Assembly: GCA_040385105.1 (NCBI GenBank)
Contig: JAZKHY010000017.1
Span: 40,720-104,719, forward strand
Direction: 5' to 3'
Source: JACMQX01 sp040385105
GTDB taxonomy: Bacteria; Pseudomonadota; Gammaproteobacteria; Burkholderiales; Burkholderiaceae_C
Length of the DNA: 64,000 nucleotides
Positions 22,401 through 32,290 of the stretch are shown here, in pieces; the first letter of the stretch is position 1; each line of letters begins with the position of its first letter. A program made the translations under genes and the position numbers. Below the pieces are notes generated by a model. That model worked only from the letters and a program-made list of their open reading frames with translations. It had not been told where the DNA came from and made no database searches.

Positions 22401-23211
22401 TGACGGCCAGCCGGGGTTTCTGCTCGAAGGCCAGGCGCAGGTCGGCATCCAGCACGGCGGCATCCAGGCGGACGGGCACGCTGGCCGGGATGTAGCCAAG
22501 CCAGGGCCTCAGGTCAAACGCCGCCAGCTTGAGGGTCGCGTCGGTCTTGCGGCTCTCGGTAAACGGTGTGCCGGCCGCCACCGAGTCGAAATGGCTGCCG
22601 TTCAGCTTGAGCGCCAGGCGCGGCTCGACCTTGACCTGGCGGTGCGTGGACAGGTTGCTGAGGAACGGCAGGCTCAGCCGCAGGTCCCGGACTTCGTGGG
22701 TTTTACCGACGGCGTCGTCCCTGAAGTCAAAGGAGCCGCCAGCCAGCGAAAGGTTATAGAGGGCAAAGCGCGCCGGCTCGGCACCCGGCTCGGCTGGCGG
22801 TAACCTGGCGATGCGCGCCAGGATGTCGTCAATATCGTATTTGCCGCCACCCAGGTGCCTCAGCCGGGCGCTGACGCCATCAACCGTCACCGCGTCGACT
22901 ACCGGCGCCAGCCGCAACAGGGACTGCAGTTCGGCATCCATATAGATGCGCTTGATGGCCAGTTGGGGCGGGCCGGCACCTTGCCCCGCCACCACCAGGT
23001 CATTGACCGTGAGCTCCAGTGTCCAGGGGCTGAAACTGATGACGCCTATCGTGACTTCGCGCCCCAACTGTTCGCCGGCAGCCTTGATCGCCTGGCTTTT
23101 GACAAGCGGCGGTACGGCCAGCCAGGCCACCGCCCACAAGCCCAGCAAACCAGCCGCTGCCCACACGAACCGCCTGAACCACCTGTTTTGCCGGAGTGTT
23201 GCCAGAGTCAT
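19498..23211 (-). CDS. DUF748 family AsmA/TamB-like protein
   Basis: A 1237-residue protein if started at ATG 23211 (MTLATLRQNR, then a transmembrane helix FVWAAAGLLGLWAVAWLAV at about 14-33). Upstream in-frame ATGs exist, to 23397, but the added 62 residues look non-coding. The DUF748 (PF05359) periplasmic body of repeated beta segments follows, typical of AsmA-like proteins that span the periplasm and move or organise phospholipids. A helical C-terminal region includes SFSPGTAVLEPDAQKGLDRVARAL, as in OmpA-type ends. It is convergent with the transglutaminase gene, 3 bases apart. Confidence 0.8.
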   Translation of the reverse strand: MTLATLRQNRWFRRFVWAAAGLLGLWAVAWLAVPPLVKSQAIKAAGEQLGREVTIGVISFSPWTLELTVNDLVVAGQGAGPPQLAIKRIYMDAELQSLLRLAPVVDAVTVDGVSARLRHLGGGKYDIDDILARIARLPPAEPGAEPARFALYNLSLAGGSFDFRDDAVGKTHEVRDLRLSLPFLSNLSTHRQVKVEPRLALKLNGSHFDSVAAGTPFTESRKTDATLKLAAFDLRPWLGYIPASVPVRLDAAVLDADLRLAFEQKPRLAVKLSGVVKASGVSMADRQGQPLLGFDALRLDLQDVRPLEREVILAALELTGPRLDVSRDGAGRLNLAALQPPAQPAATGSEPKSPAAIPWKLSLAKASVRGGAVTWSDASTSPKAGLVVRDLSLDATGLALPFVQPMPFSGSAALDGRQPALLAFSGAATDVAASATLTVKALPLAAAAPYVAQQINPALTGDLAGEFGLVWRAPAEAGKPQDLQLAIHQLVLEKLALGGGRMPPAQGKTPLQQGRMPLASIQKVELTQGLVDLGRQSINIGKLALTQPQLGVTREADGRWMYEAWIKPAAGGAAASPPAAPKPAGQAAPAWAVTLGEFALTGGSVVFQDKAGSRPVNVELSALQVQARNFSPDGKAASPLSVSARVRSGQTEPGKLDFKGTAGMNPLVAQGQLDAVDIPLHAFEPYFGDALNIELLRADASFKGRVRYAQSAGGPSLKVTGDTSLDDFRANSVQLQGGPAAPGLQAAEELLNWRALSLRGLDVTVAPGAATLVDVRETTLSDFFARIIINESGRINLQDVVKASVPAGTTSTMAATAPATGTAAVAPAPAPAGAGSSPPPVISFGPVNLAGGRVLFSDRFVKPNYSANLTELNGKLSAFSSVSSQGTPQLADLELRGRAEGTASLEVLGKLNPLAKPLALDIKGKVRDLELPPLSPYSIKYAGHGIERGKLSLDVSYLVRPDGQLTASNRLVLNQLNFGEPVAGAPASLPVKLAVALLADRKGMIDIDLPISGSLNDPQFSLGPVIFKIIVNIIGKALTAPFSLLAGAFGGGGDELSIVSFSPGTAVLEPDAQKGLDRVARALMDRPALKMTVVGTASLEVEREAFKRERLRQLVAGEKRRDAVRAGATATGVITVSAAEYPALLKEAYRRADIKKPRNVIGMAKDIPQAEMEELLLANMAVTDESMRELAVQRGVAVRDYLASQKLPLDRLYLGAAKSVPPEAKWSPRAEMNLAAQ

Positions 23212-23827
23212 GCCCCGAGTCTTGAACGCCCGCACCAAAAGGTCAATGCCTGAAAGACATGAATGGCCTGGCACCAAGAAGAAAGCCCGGACGGTTGGGC
23301 CTGAAGCCTTTGCCGCCGGGCTTGACGGCTGACCAAAGGTCCGTGCCGTCTGGGTGCGCAGCAGGGAGATGAACGTCCCGCACCGCGTCGGAAGCAAGAG
23401 ATTGCCTCCATGATTTGCCGGGGCTGCTTTGGGGCCACTCCACCTGACGGCGTGGGCTCCTCGCTCCTACCAGCGTGATGCTTGTGATACACAAGCCATT
23501 GAAGAATAGGCGGCTCAACCCCGTTTTTCAAACCGGAAATTGAATCAAGACGCAAGTTTTCAAGACCATATTTAGTATATGGAGTCCAATTAATATACTT
23601 GACTTGATATGTTGATTCACTCAGAATTCGCCCGTCCTTGAGCCAAAAGGCTTGAGAGACACCCGAACCCGCTGCCGATAACCGGCTAAGTCAGGTCAAG
23701 CGCAATGCCCGGTGGGGCGTACAAAATGCGCGGCCTTGATGGCGACCAATCCAAACGAGGGAATTGTTGGGGGCGATGTTGCATGCAACGTCGCCCTTGT
23801 CATGACCGCGCGTAGAAAGGAAGTGCT
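23212..23827. other. 616-bp divergent gap
   Basis: No convincing gene. It contains an AT-rich stretch at about 23540-23620 with an inverted repeat CCATAT-TTAGT-ATATGG (23566-23582) and TTGACTTGATATG, a likely promoter zone for one or both divergent genes. Near the right end GGGCGATGTTGC/GCAACGTCGCCC forms a 26-bp palindrome (23771-23796). Confidence 0.45.
23771..23796. promoter_or_regulatory. 26-bp palindrome upstream of the lytic transglycosylase
   Basis: GGGCGATGTTGCA and TGCAACGTCGCCC are symmetric apart from one T/G pair. It is centred on TGCA, 32 bases before the ATG at 23828, followed by TTGT. It may be a terminator-like hairpin, leader or operator. Confidence 0.5.
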
Positions 23828-24640
23828 ATGACAGCGTTAGGAAAAACTGCCCGCGGCCTGCGAACCTTCGCATCCGACATCGCCGAAGGCTTTTTTGAGA
23901 TCACGCACAACGGAGCCGCCCTGCTGGGGCTGGCCGTGCTGTTTGCCGTGATCGCCCTGACCGCCCGCCCCGACCTCCGTCAGGCTGGCGAGATGAAATT
24001 GATGGGATGGCTGCAGGACCGCCATGTCCTGGCCGTCGGGATGCAGGTCGAGCCTGCCGCCATCGACCGTGCCACGGCCACCAACCCCAAGGACCTGCCC
24101 AAACAGCAGGCCGCCGTGGCCTACTGGCTCAGCAAGAAATACAAAGTCGCGCCCGAGCCCCTCGCTACCCTCGTCGCGGAAGCCTATGAAATCGGCAGCC
24201 GCACGAAGCTGGACCCGACGCTGATCCTGGCGATCATGGCGGTGGAGTCGGGCTTCAACCCGTTCGCCCAGAGCCCTGTGGGCGCACAGGGCCTGATGCA
24301 GGTGATGACTGGCGTGCACAGCGACAAATACGAGAACTTTGGTGGCAAGCTGGCCGCCTTTGACCCGGTGACCAACCTCCGGGTGGGCGTGAAGGTGCTG
24401 CAGGAATGCATTGCACGTGCAGGCTCCCTGGAAGGCGGGCTCAAGTTCTATGTCGGCGCGGCCAACCTCGAAGACGACGGCGGTTACGGCGGCAAGGTCA
24501 TGTCCGAGTACGCCCGCCTCAAGAGCGTCGCTGGCGGCAAGCATGTGCCCATGGCACCACCGCCGGCGCGGGTCATCCCGGTCGTCGAGCAACCCAAGGC
24601 ACCGGCTGAAGAGAAGATCGCGGCCCTGGCCGCCTCCTGA
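23828..24640 (+). CDS. Membrane-anchored lytic transglycosylase (SLT)
   Basis: A 270-residue protein with a hydrophobic helix at about 35-50 (AALLGLAVLFAVIALTA). The SLT domain (about 115-235) has catalytic Glu140 in IMAVESGFNPFAQSPVGAQGLMQVM and the VTNLRVGVKVL and FYVGAANL segments. It cuts peptidoglycan glycan strands. An AAAGGAAGTGC ribosome-binding site precedes the ATG. It is followed by a 202-bp leader of glyA. Confidence 0.85.
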   Translation: MTALGKTARGLRTFASDIAEGFFEITHNGAALLGLAVLFAVIALTARPDLRQAGEMKLMGWLQDRHVLAVGMQVEPAAIDRATATNPKDLPKQQAAVAYWLSKKYKVAPEPLATLVAEAYEIGSRTKLDPTLILAIMAVESGFNPFAQSPVGAQGLMQVMTGVHSDKYENFGGKLAAFDPVTNLRVGVKVLQECIARAGSLEGGLKFYVGAANLEDDGGYGGKVMSEYARLKSVAGGKHVPMAPPPARVIPVVEQPKAPAEEKIAALAAS

Positions 24641-24675
24641 CCGGCTCACCTCACGGCGCTGTCTCGGCTACACTT

Positions 24676-24803
24676 GTCGGGTACGCAACTGGCGATAGGC
24701 GCGGCACCTCCTTGCGGGGCAGCAGGCGCTGACGTGGGACACCACTGGGAAGCGTGCCGCCCGGGTTTCAGGCCGGGGCGTTCAGCCGTTCGCCTGGGCA
24801 GCC
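24676..24803 (+). promoter_or_regulatory. ZTP (pfl) riboswitch upstream of glyA
   Basis: The 202-bp gap before glyA holds the ZTP/pfl layout. GGGTACGC at 24679-24686 is followed by AACTGGCGATAGG. A small GTGGGACACCAC stem (24734-24745) comes next, then GGGAAGCGTGCC, whose GCGTGCC at 24752-24758 pairs back to GGGTACGC with one G-U. The conserved GCCGTTCGCCTGGGCA at 24785-24800 matches the 3' pseudoknot part of the class. ZTP riboswitches sense AICAR triphosphate/monophosphate, a signal of folate shortage, and switch on one-carbon genes such as glyA. Consistent with the downstream gene. Confidence 0.8.
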
Positions 24804-24842
24804 CTTGTTTCAATGCAAGGACCACCGTCTTGAAGGACTGCC

Positions 24843-26086
<1,244 letters not shown>

Positions 26087-26087
<1 letters not shown>

Positions 26088-26536
26088 TGAAATGCCCCTT
26101 CTGCAGCAACCTCGAGACCCAGGTGGTCGAGACGCGCATGTCCGAAGAAGGGGATTTCATCCGCAGGCGGCGCCAGTGCGGCGCCTGCGAGAAGCGCTTC
26201 ACCACCTACGAGCGGCCCGACGTCAACTTCCCGGTCATCGTCAAGAAGGATGGCCGGCGCATCGAGTTCGAGCGCGCCAAGCTGCGCGCCTCGATGAACC
26301 TGGCGCTGCGCAAGCGCCCGGTCAGCGTCGAGCAGATCGACAGCGCCATTGAACGCATCGAGGAAAAACTGCTGGCCATGGGCGTGCGCGAGCTGCCGTC
26401 CAACCGCATCGGCGAGATGGTGATGCGCGAACTTAAGAAGCTGGACAAGGTGGCCTATGTACGCTTTGCCAGCGTCTACCGCAGCTTTGAGGACATCGAC
26501 GAATTCAAGACCCTTGTGGACGAAGTGCGGCGCTGA
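26087..26536 (+). CDS. nrdR: Transcriptional repressor NrdR
   Basis: A 149-residue repressor of ribonucleotide reductase genes. The N-terminal zinc ribbon has Cys3, Cys6, Cys31 and Cys34 (KCPFC...RQCGACEKRF). The ATP-cone domain (about 49-139) starts VIVKKDGRRIEFERAKL. Its start overlaps the glyA stop by one base, a conserved betaproteobacterial pairing. Confidence 0.97.
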
Positions 26537-27283
26537 TCACCGAAGGCCCTGGCCGGACTGCGGCACATCCGGAGCAAGCGGTGCCGCCGCCTTGATATCT
26601 CCCTTGCCGAGCACATTCGCCGCCGGCCTTGGCGCGTTGGGATCGATGACACGCTCGCGCTGGGCTTCATAGTCCAGGCTGACATCCACGCGGGCGGCAA
26701 CGTTGCGGCCCTGCACCATGCCCGGCTTGTAGCGGGCCTGGGCAAAGGCCAGGCGGGCCATCTCGGTGATGCGCGCATTGGAGCCTTTGCGCACTTCCAC
26801 ATGCGCCACGCTTCCATCTGCCGCCACATAAACCGACAGCTGGACCACGGCGGCCTCCGGGATGTCCTTGAGCCAATCGGGCTCGAGTTCGCCCACGAAG
26901 ATCGGCACAGGACGCATCGACAACTGGGTGGCGGGCACGAAACCCGCAAGCGCGCGGTCTGCAGCCGGGGTGGCAAACGGCGCCACAGCCACCACGTCAG
27001 GCGCGGGGCTGGCGGGCGGCAGGCTGGCCGCCGCGGCCGGTCGCACAAGCGCAGCGGGCGGCGGCAGTTCGGCGGGGATGGACGCGACGGCGGGTTCCGG
27101 CACCAAGGCCGCCTGGGCCGGCACCTGCGGCACAAGCCGGCCCATGATCAGCTTGCCCCGTGCCGCCATGTCAGAGGGCATGGCGCCGGGAGCATCCAGG
27201 CCCTTGTGGCCGACCCAGCTCAAGGCCGCAGCATGCAGCACCATCGAAGCGCCCAGCGCCACGGCGATGCGCGTGTTCATCAT
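26537..27283 (-). CDS. TonB C-terminal-domain protein at the end of the pilin operon
   Basis: A 248-residue protein. It has a signal-anchor helix (RIAVALGASMVLHAAALSWVG, about 5-25), a Pro/Ala-rich linker of about 100 residues, and a TonB-type C-terminal domain (about 145-215: AVVQLSVYVAADGSVAHVEVRKGSNARITEMARLAFAQARYKPG). It starts right after the pilY1 stop. TonB-domain proteins usually couple inner-membrane energy to outer-membrane receptors, but no exbB/exbD is beside it, so it may be a pilus-related periplasmic adaptor. ATG 27283 or 27280. Confidence 0.75.
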   Translation of the reverse strand: MMNTRIAVALGASMVLHAAALSWVGHKGLDAPGAMPSDMAARGKLIMGRLVPQVPAQAALVPEPAVASIPAELPPPAALVRPAAAASLPPASPAPDVVAVAPFATPAADRALAGFVPATQLSMRPVPIFVGELEPDWLKDIPEAAVVQLSVYVAADGSVAHVEVRKGSNARITEMARLAFAQARYKPGMVQGRNVAARVDVSLDYEAQRERVIDPNAPRPAANVLGKGDIKAAAPLAPDVPQSGQGLR

Positions 27284-27284
27284 G

Positions 27285-30200
27285 TCAGTCCGTGTTCAGC
27301 TCTTTCCAGGACACGCGCTTGCCGCGGTAGCGCGTGTCGCCGGAAGAAGTCGGCACCGGTGCGCCGGCCTGCGGGTTGGGCGAGTCGGCCCGCGTGACCA
27401 GCGGAATGAACGAGTTGCCAACCTTCACCGTCACAAAGCCCACCACAATGGCCGGCGCAAAGTCGCCGCTGCCGGCGAGGACGTTGCCATCGCTGTAGTT
27501 GAAGAAGTTGATGTACGAGTTGCCGCCGGCGGTACATGCGGTGTTGGAAGGAATGTTGCTCAGCACCACCACCGTGCCGTTGACAAACTGCGGGTCGATG
27601 TTGATCCGCTCGCCCGAGATCGGGAAGTCCGCATACCAGCCCCGCCCGGTCAGGATATTGCCGGATGCACCGGTGCTCGTGCGGTCCGCCCCGCCGCCTG
27701 AGCGCGCGGTATCCACCAGGGTCACCTGGTTGAGCGTTGCGCGCGGGTCGGTGATGGTGCCGTCCGAGTCGAAGCGGTCGCGGATGCCATAGAAGCTCTG
27801 CACCTGGGACGACGACAGGTCACCCGTCTCCAGGTACTTGCCGGTGCCGACATACAGCAGCACCTGGGTGTCCACATTGACCAGTTCCACCTTGGTCGTG
27901 ATCGGCTGGATCGCATTGGTTGCATCCTTGAGTTCGGCAATCTTTGCCAGCGCGCCAGTGCTCGGGTTGATCCGCCACAGGTTGCCCTTGAGGTCACCGC
28001 CATAGATTTGCGTCGTCGTATTGTCGTATGGCATGAGCGGGGCATAGCCCGTGAGGCGCCCGAGGCCACTGGGGCTTGCAAGCGTGCCGACACCGGTTGA
28101 CACCTTGCGGATCTGCGCGCCGGTCATCGCGTTGAGCACATACACATAGCCCTGGCCGCTGTTGTTGTAGCCCGAGGAAACGATCACCGCCCAGGTACCG
28201 TCCGACAGCTTGGAAATGATGGGGGCACTGTAGCTGGCACCCGCATCGGTCTCGGCAGCAGGCGGGAACTCCCACAGTGCCTTGGGGTTGTGCGGGTCGG
28301 TGATGTCCAGGGCGTAGTAGCCCACTCCGCCGCTGGAATAGCCGCCCACCAGGATGGTCTTCCAGGCGCTGCCGGTATAGACGTCTCCCACCTTGGGCGA
28401 GCCGTCCACGAAGAAGCGGTGGTTGGTCGGGTAGCTGTAGTCGGCCAGCTGGCGCATCTTGGGCAGCATCGGCGTGGGAATATAGGCCCAGCGCTCGGTT
28501 CCGCTCACGGCATCAAACGCATGCAGCATGCCGTCGTTCGCGCCGATGTACACCGTGCCGCTGCGTCCGGCATTGGACGACACGAAGCCCGAGTAGCCCG
28601 AATCGTTATAGGTGAAGGCCGGCTTCTTGACATAGATGGGCTGCGAGCCGATGACGTCTGCCAGCACCGTCTCGCGCTCGCGGAATGCCTTGAGCGTATT
28701 GGCGCTGCGGTTCTCATACTGCTTCTGGCCGCGCAGGTAGTTCACCAGGTTCTCGGCCGTGGCGATCGCCTGCGTCGCACTGTCGAGGCCTGAATACTGG
28801 CTGAGGGCCGTAGGCGCGAAGAAGGCCTTCTGCGCGGTGCTGAGCGAGCTGAACAGGAAGGGCTTGAGCTTGTTCGCTGCCGCGCTGTCGTAGGTGAAGA
28901 TCGCACGGGTGTCCGTCCCGCCCTGGACCAGCGAGCTCATGGTGCCGGTGCACGAGATGTTGTTGGTGACAGGGTCGAGCACGTTCTCGGCGCACCACTC
29001 GGGCGCCACACTCACCTGGCCGGTTGAAAGGTTGATCTGGCGGGCTTCGAGGTTGCCCGTCCATTTGACCGTGGTGTAGCTCGCCACATAGGCAAAGTTG
29101 TCGCCGGTGATCGGCTCCAGGTTGGACGTCGCAGCAGCAGCACCGGCACCGCCCTGTGCATTCACTTCGGCGAGTGCGCCCTTGAGGCCCTTGGACAGAC
29201 TCTCGGGGTCCTTGGCGCTGAAGTACTTGCCCTTGCCGTTCACCGCCGCATGCCAGAGGTCGTCCACCGCCGTCGGATGCAGATTCTTGACCTGTGGCCA
29301 CTTGAGCGTGCCCGCGCGGATCTGGGCATAGTCACCGCTGCCGGCGGTTTCATAGTCGTCCTGGAACGCCAGCGTGCCGTCCACACCCAGGCCCAACGAG
29401 AACATGGTCACGTGCTGGGTCTTGATCGCATCCTTGGCAGAGGTCTTGACGTCATTGGTGCAGAGATTGTTGGTATTGGTGACATCCGACTGGTTGGAGC
29501 AATTGCTCAGGTCGGTACGCCGCAAATCGGTCGTCGCGAAATGAAAGGCAACGTCAGACAGCGTGTTGCATGAGGAGAATTTACCCTGGTCGGTGCTGGA
29601 GCCGTGGCAGGTTGTGCCGAGGCAGCTGCCGCCCGCCGGGCAGGTGCCCGGTCCGCCGTCGAAGAACGGAGTCGCCACGCCGGAGGCGCCGTCGGCGTTG
29701 TCCACCCGCGTGCCGTCTTCCTTCTTGATGTTGTCTTCGCCGGACTCGTTCCAGTAGCCATCCGTCGTGAGCAGGACAAAGTTCTGCTGGCAGGAATACT
29801 GGACCGGGTCTTCATAGGTCGTTGAACTCGAGAAGGGCACAATCCCGGAGAAGACCCGGCTCGACCGCGACAGCGCCTGGCGCAATGGTGTCGCGCCGTT
29901 GAAACCCGTCTCGTAGAACTTGCTGTACCAGGTTGTCTTCTGGGTCGCGTTGAAGTCACGAATCTTGATGAAGCGCGACCCGCTGGTGTCATTGATGGTG
30001 GTGAAGCCGACGCGGAAGTTGTCGCTCAGGGATGAAAATGCCTGGCCTGCGGACGACTTCATCGACTGCATGCGGGTGCGGTAATAGGCGTACCAGTTGG
30101 CAAAGTTGGTCATCTCCTCGTCATAGGTGCAGGTGGACCCGGCGCAATCGGAGCGCGCTGCACTCTTGGCGTAGGTATTGCCGGTGGCAATCACCGTCTT

Positions 30201-32279
30201 GGTCCAGGTGGCGGCATCGGTGCGGAAGGCGGTTGCCGCAAAGTCTGCGCCGCCCTGGAAGCCGGTAACACCGGCCGGGATCGGCCCGGAGGACACGCCG
30301 CCGCTGAATGGCGGGGCAGTGATCTGGCTGCTCATGGCGCTACGGCCATTGGTGTTGAACTGCTTGTTGCCGGGGTTCGTGATCGTCCCTGAGGTGGTAA
30401 AGCAGAGATACCAGCCATTGAGATCGGCATTGTTTGCGGAAGACACATTGACCGCCGCATTGGAGCCGCTGGCGACCATCCCCTGCTGCCCGTTGATGGC
30501 CGAACGGATCAGCCCGCCCATCGTGTTGTTGCTGTTGGTTGTGGACGAAAAACTGGCCACATTGATGGTGTCGGCGGAACAGGTGTTGTTGGTGCCCAGC
30601 CTGATGGCTACATTCTTGGTGCCGCTACCCGAGACACCGGCAACGCTGAAGCCGGTGATTGACGCAGCCCTCGCGACGTTGGTGTATGAAAAGGTCACGG
30701 CCGTGCCGTCAAAGAACGGGCCCGGCGCCTTGCGCTCCAGGACCACGGTCGAGCCACTCGGCGTTGCCTGGAAGTTGCCGTTCTGGCTGCTGTTGTTGAT
30801 CGCGTTGGCAATGGCGACCGCCACACTGGCCGGGGTGTTGGCCGTGTTGAACTGCAGGTCCCCGTTGTCGTATGAACCACTGAGCAGTGTGGTGCTGCCC
30901 ACTGTGATCTGGCCCAAACCGCCAACGGGCGGAAGGCCCGGGCTGCCGAGACTCGCCACATTGATGATGGTCTTGGACATGACGCCCGGACCCGCGGGCG
31001 AGCCATTGACCACCGGCGCGCCGAAGTTGTTGCTGGCTGCCCCGGTCAGGCGGGTGGTGCCCCCGGAAGCAGTGACTGGATAGATGTACACCGAATCGTC
31101 AGACGTGCCGGTGATGCCCAGCGTCGTGTTGCAGGTGCTGCCGCCGGCGCAGGCCCTGAACTCGGGTGTGCCGGTCTTGTTGTTGATGGAGTTCGCCACA
31201 GCGGTGGCCAGCGCCTGCCGGTTGGTGTAGCCGGAGAAGGTCTGGTCGATGATGTTGACGCCATCGACGGTGATGGTCAGGATGTTCTGCGACACCGTCG
31301 GGGAGGTGCTGAACTGGATGCGGGCATAGGAGCCCAGCAACGCGCTGGACGGCATCACCTTGCCCAGAAAGCGCGGATAGGTGTACTTGCCATCAATATC
31401 CATCTTGGCCTGGCAGTCCGTGAGCGACAGCTTGTTGAGCTCAAGCAGCGTGCCGCCACCGGTGTACTTGCAGTACCGCAGCCGCGAAGGCACCGAATAG
31501 GTCTTGCCGGCCTGGGTGGTCGGCGATGACGAAACCACGCAATCCTTCATGTCCGAAGCGGTGCAGTGCTCAAAGGCGGGAATTGACCATGAGTACGGCT
31601 GGCCATAGCGGTACTTGATATCGCCGTCGTCATCACGCCCGTACGGAAACTCGGCATTTGGGTATTGATAGGTAGTGTTCAGCTTGCAGTTGGTCGTGCT
31701 GGAGGTGCTTGCGCCCGGCGAGTTGCACCACACGCGCTCCGGAAACTGCGTCAGGTTGACGGTATCGGAGTTGCCGCCTTCCATCTTGAACTTGGAGACT
31801 CCATAGGCATCCGTCTTCACGCTCGTCCAGCTGCTGGTCGCCGACTTGTCCTGTGATTGCATGGACGTGCCGTCTGCATTCACGCCGGGCCGGTAGCGAA
31901 ACGCCGGGTTGTAGTACTGCGTGTTGAAAAATGACGCCATGAAGGGGACGTCGCCGACCTTGCAGATGCGGTTGAAGCCAAGGATGTTGCCGGTGCTGTC
32001 GCCCGTCGCATTGTTGTCCCCGCTGTCGTAGCACATGCGCTCGAAGACACTGCCGGCTCTCCAGTCGTTGTCGTCGCTGGAGACCTCATCGCGGGTGTAC
32101 TGGAAGTTCATCGACCCCGAGTCATCCAGCACAAACAGCAAATTCGGCTTGACCGAGATGTTGGAAGACGTCTGCAGCGGTGAATCCGGGAACGCCACCG
32201 TCTGGGTGTGCGCTGTCGGGGTCAACACCGCAGAAAGGGCGATCGCAAGGATCTTGGCCCGGAAAAAGAAGGTACGCAT
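27285..32279 (-). CDS. pilY1: PilY1, type IV pilus tip-associated protein (expanded)
   Basis: A 1664-residue exported protein with a signal peptide (about 1-26). The N-terminus has a von Willebrand A-like MIDAS segment LLFVLDDSGSMN (47-58). A C-terminal beta-propeller holds GMLHAFDAVSGTERWAYIP, YALDITDPHNPKALWEF and IYGGDLKGNLWRI. The usual Asp-rich calcium loop before that motif reads PYDNTTTQ here, which seems degenerate. The protein is several hundred residues longer than common PilY1. The extra region (about 320-660) has three similar modules, with AVANSINNK, AIANAINNS and LIRSAINGQ. PilY1 primes pilus assembly and tip adhesion. Confidence 0.9.
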   Translation of the reverse strand: MRTFFFRAKILAIALSAVLTPTAHTQTVAFPDSPLQTSSNISVKPNLLFVLDDSGSMNFQYTRDEVSSDDNDWRAGSVFERMCYDSGDNNATGDSTGNILGFNRICKVGDVPFMASFFNTQYYNPAFRYRPGVNADGTSMQSQDKSATSSWTSVKTDAYGVSKFKMEGGNSDTVNLTQFPERVWCNSPGASTSSTTNCKLNTTYQYPNAEFPYGRDDDGDIKYRYGQPYSWSIPAFEHCTASDMKDCVVSSSPTTQAGKTYSVPSRLRYCKYTGGGTLLELNKLSLTDCQAKMDIDGKYTYPRFLGKVMPSSALLGSYARIQFSTSPTVSQNILTITVDGVNIIDQTFSGYTNRQALATAVANSINNKTGTPEFRACAGGSTCNTTLGITGTSDDSVYIYPVTASGGTTRLTGAASNNFGAPVVNGSPAGPGVMSKTIINVASLGSPGLPPVGGLGQITVGSTTLLSGSYDNGDLQFNTANTPASVAVAIANAINNSSQNGNFQATPSGSTVVLERKAPGPFFDGTAVTFSYTNVARAASITGFSVAGVSGSGTKNVAIRLGTNNTCSADTINVASFSSTTNSNNTMGGLIRSAINGQQGMVASGSNAAVNVSSANNADLNGWYLCFTTSGTITNPGNKQFNTNGRSAMSSQITAPPFSGGVSSGPIPAGVTGFQGGADFAATAFRTDAATWTKTVIATGNTYAKSAARSDCAGSTCTYDEEMTNFANWYAYYRTRMQSMKSSAGQAFSSLSDNFRVGFTTINDTSGSRFIKIRDFNATQKTTWYSKFYETGFNGATPLRQALSRSSRVFSGIVPFSSSTTYEDPVQYSCQQNFVLLTTDGYWNESGEDNIKKEDGTRVDNADGASGVATPFFDGGPGTCPAGGSCLGTTCHGSSTDQGKFSSCNTLSDVAFHFATTDLRRTDLSNCSNQSDVTNTNNLCTNDVKTSAKDAIKTQHVTMFSLGLGVDGTLAFQDDYETAGSGDYAQIRAGTLKWPQVKNLHPTAVDDLWHAAVNGKGKYFSAKDPESLSKGLKGALAEVNAQGGAGAAAATSNLEPITGDNFAYVASYTTVKWTGNLEARQINLSTGQVSVAPEWCAENVLDPVTNNISCTGTMSSLVQGGTDTRAIFTYDSAAANKLKPFLFSSLSTAQKAFFAPTALSQYSGLDSATQAIATAENLVNYLRGQKQYENRSANTLKAFRERETVLADVIGSQPIYVKKPAFTYNDSGYSGFVSSNAGRSGTVYIGANDGMLHAFDAVSGTERWAYIPTPMLPKMRQLADYSYPTNHRFFVDGSPKVGDVYTGSAWKTILVGGYSSGGVGYYALDITDPHNPKALWEFPPAAETDAGASYSAPIISKLSDGTWAVIVSSGYNNSGQGYVYVLNAMTGAQIRKVSTGVGTLASPSGLGRLTGYAPLMPYDNTTTQIYGGDLKGNLWRINPSTGALAKIAELKDATNAIQPITTKVELVNVDTQVLLYVGTGKYLETGDLSSSQVQSFYGIRDRFDSDGTITDPRATLNQVTLVDTARSGGGADRTSTGASGNILTGRGWYADFPISGERINIDPQFVNGTVVVLSNIPSNTACTAGGNSYINFFNYSDGNVLAGSGDFAPAIVVGFVTVKVGNSFIPLVTRADSPNPQAGAPVPTSSGDTRYRGKRVSWKELNTD

Positions 32280-32290
32280 GGTGTATTACC

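Noticed and set aside
23208..23555. Minus-strand frames upstream of the DUF748 gene and a longer start at 23397
   Set aside because: Composition is not protein-like; the membrane helix and usual start of the family begin at ATG 23211.
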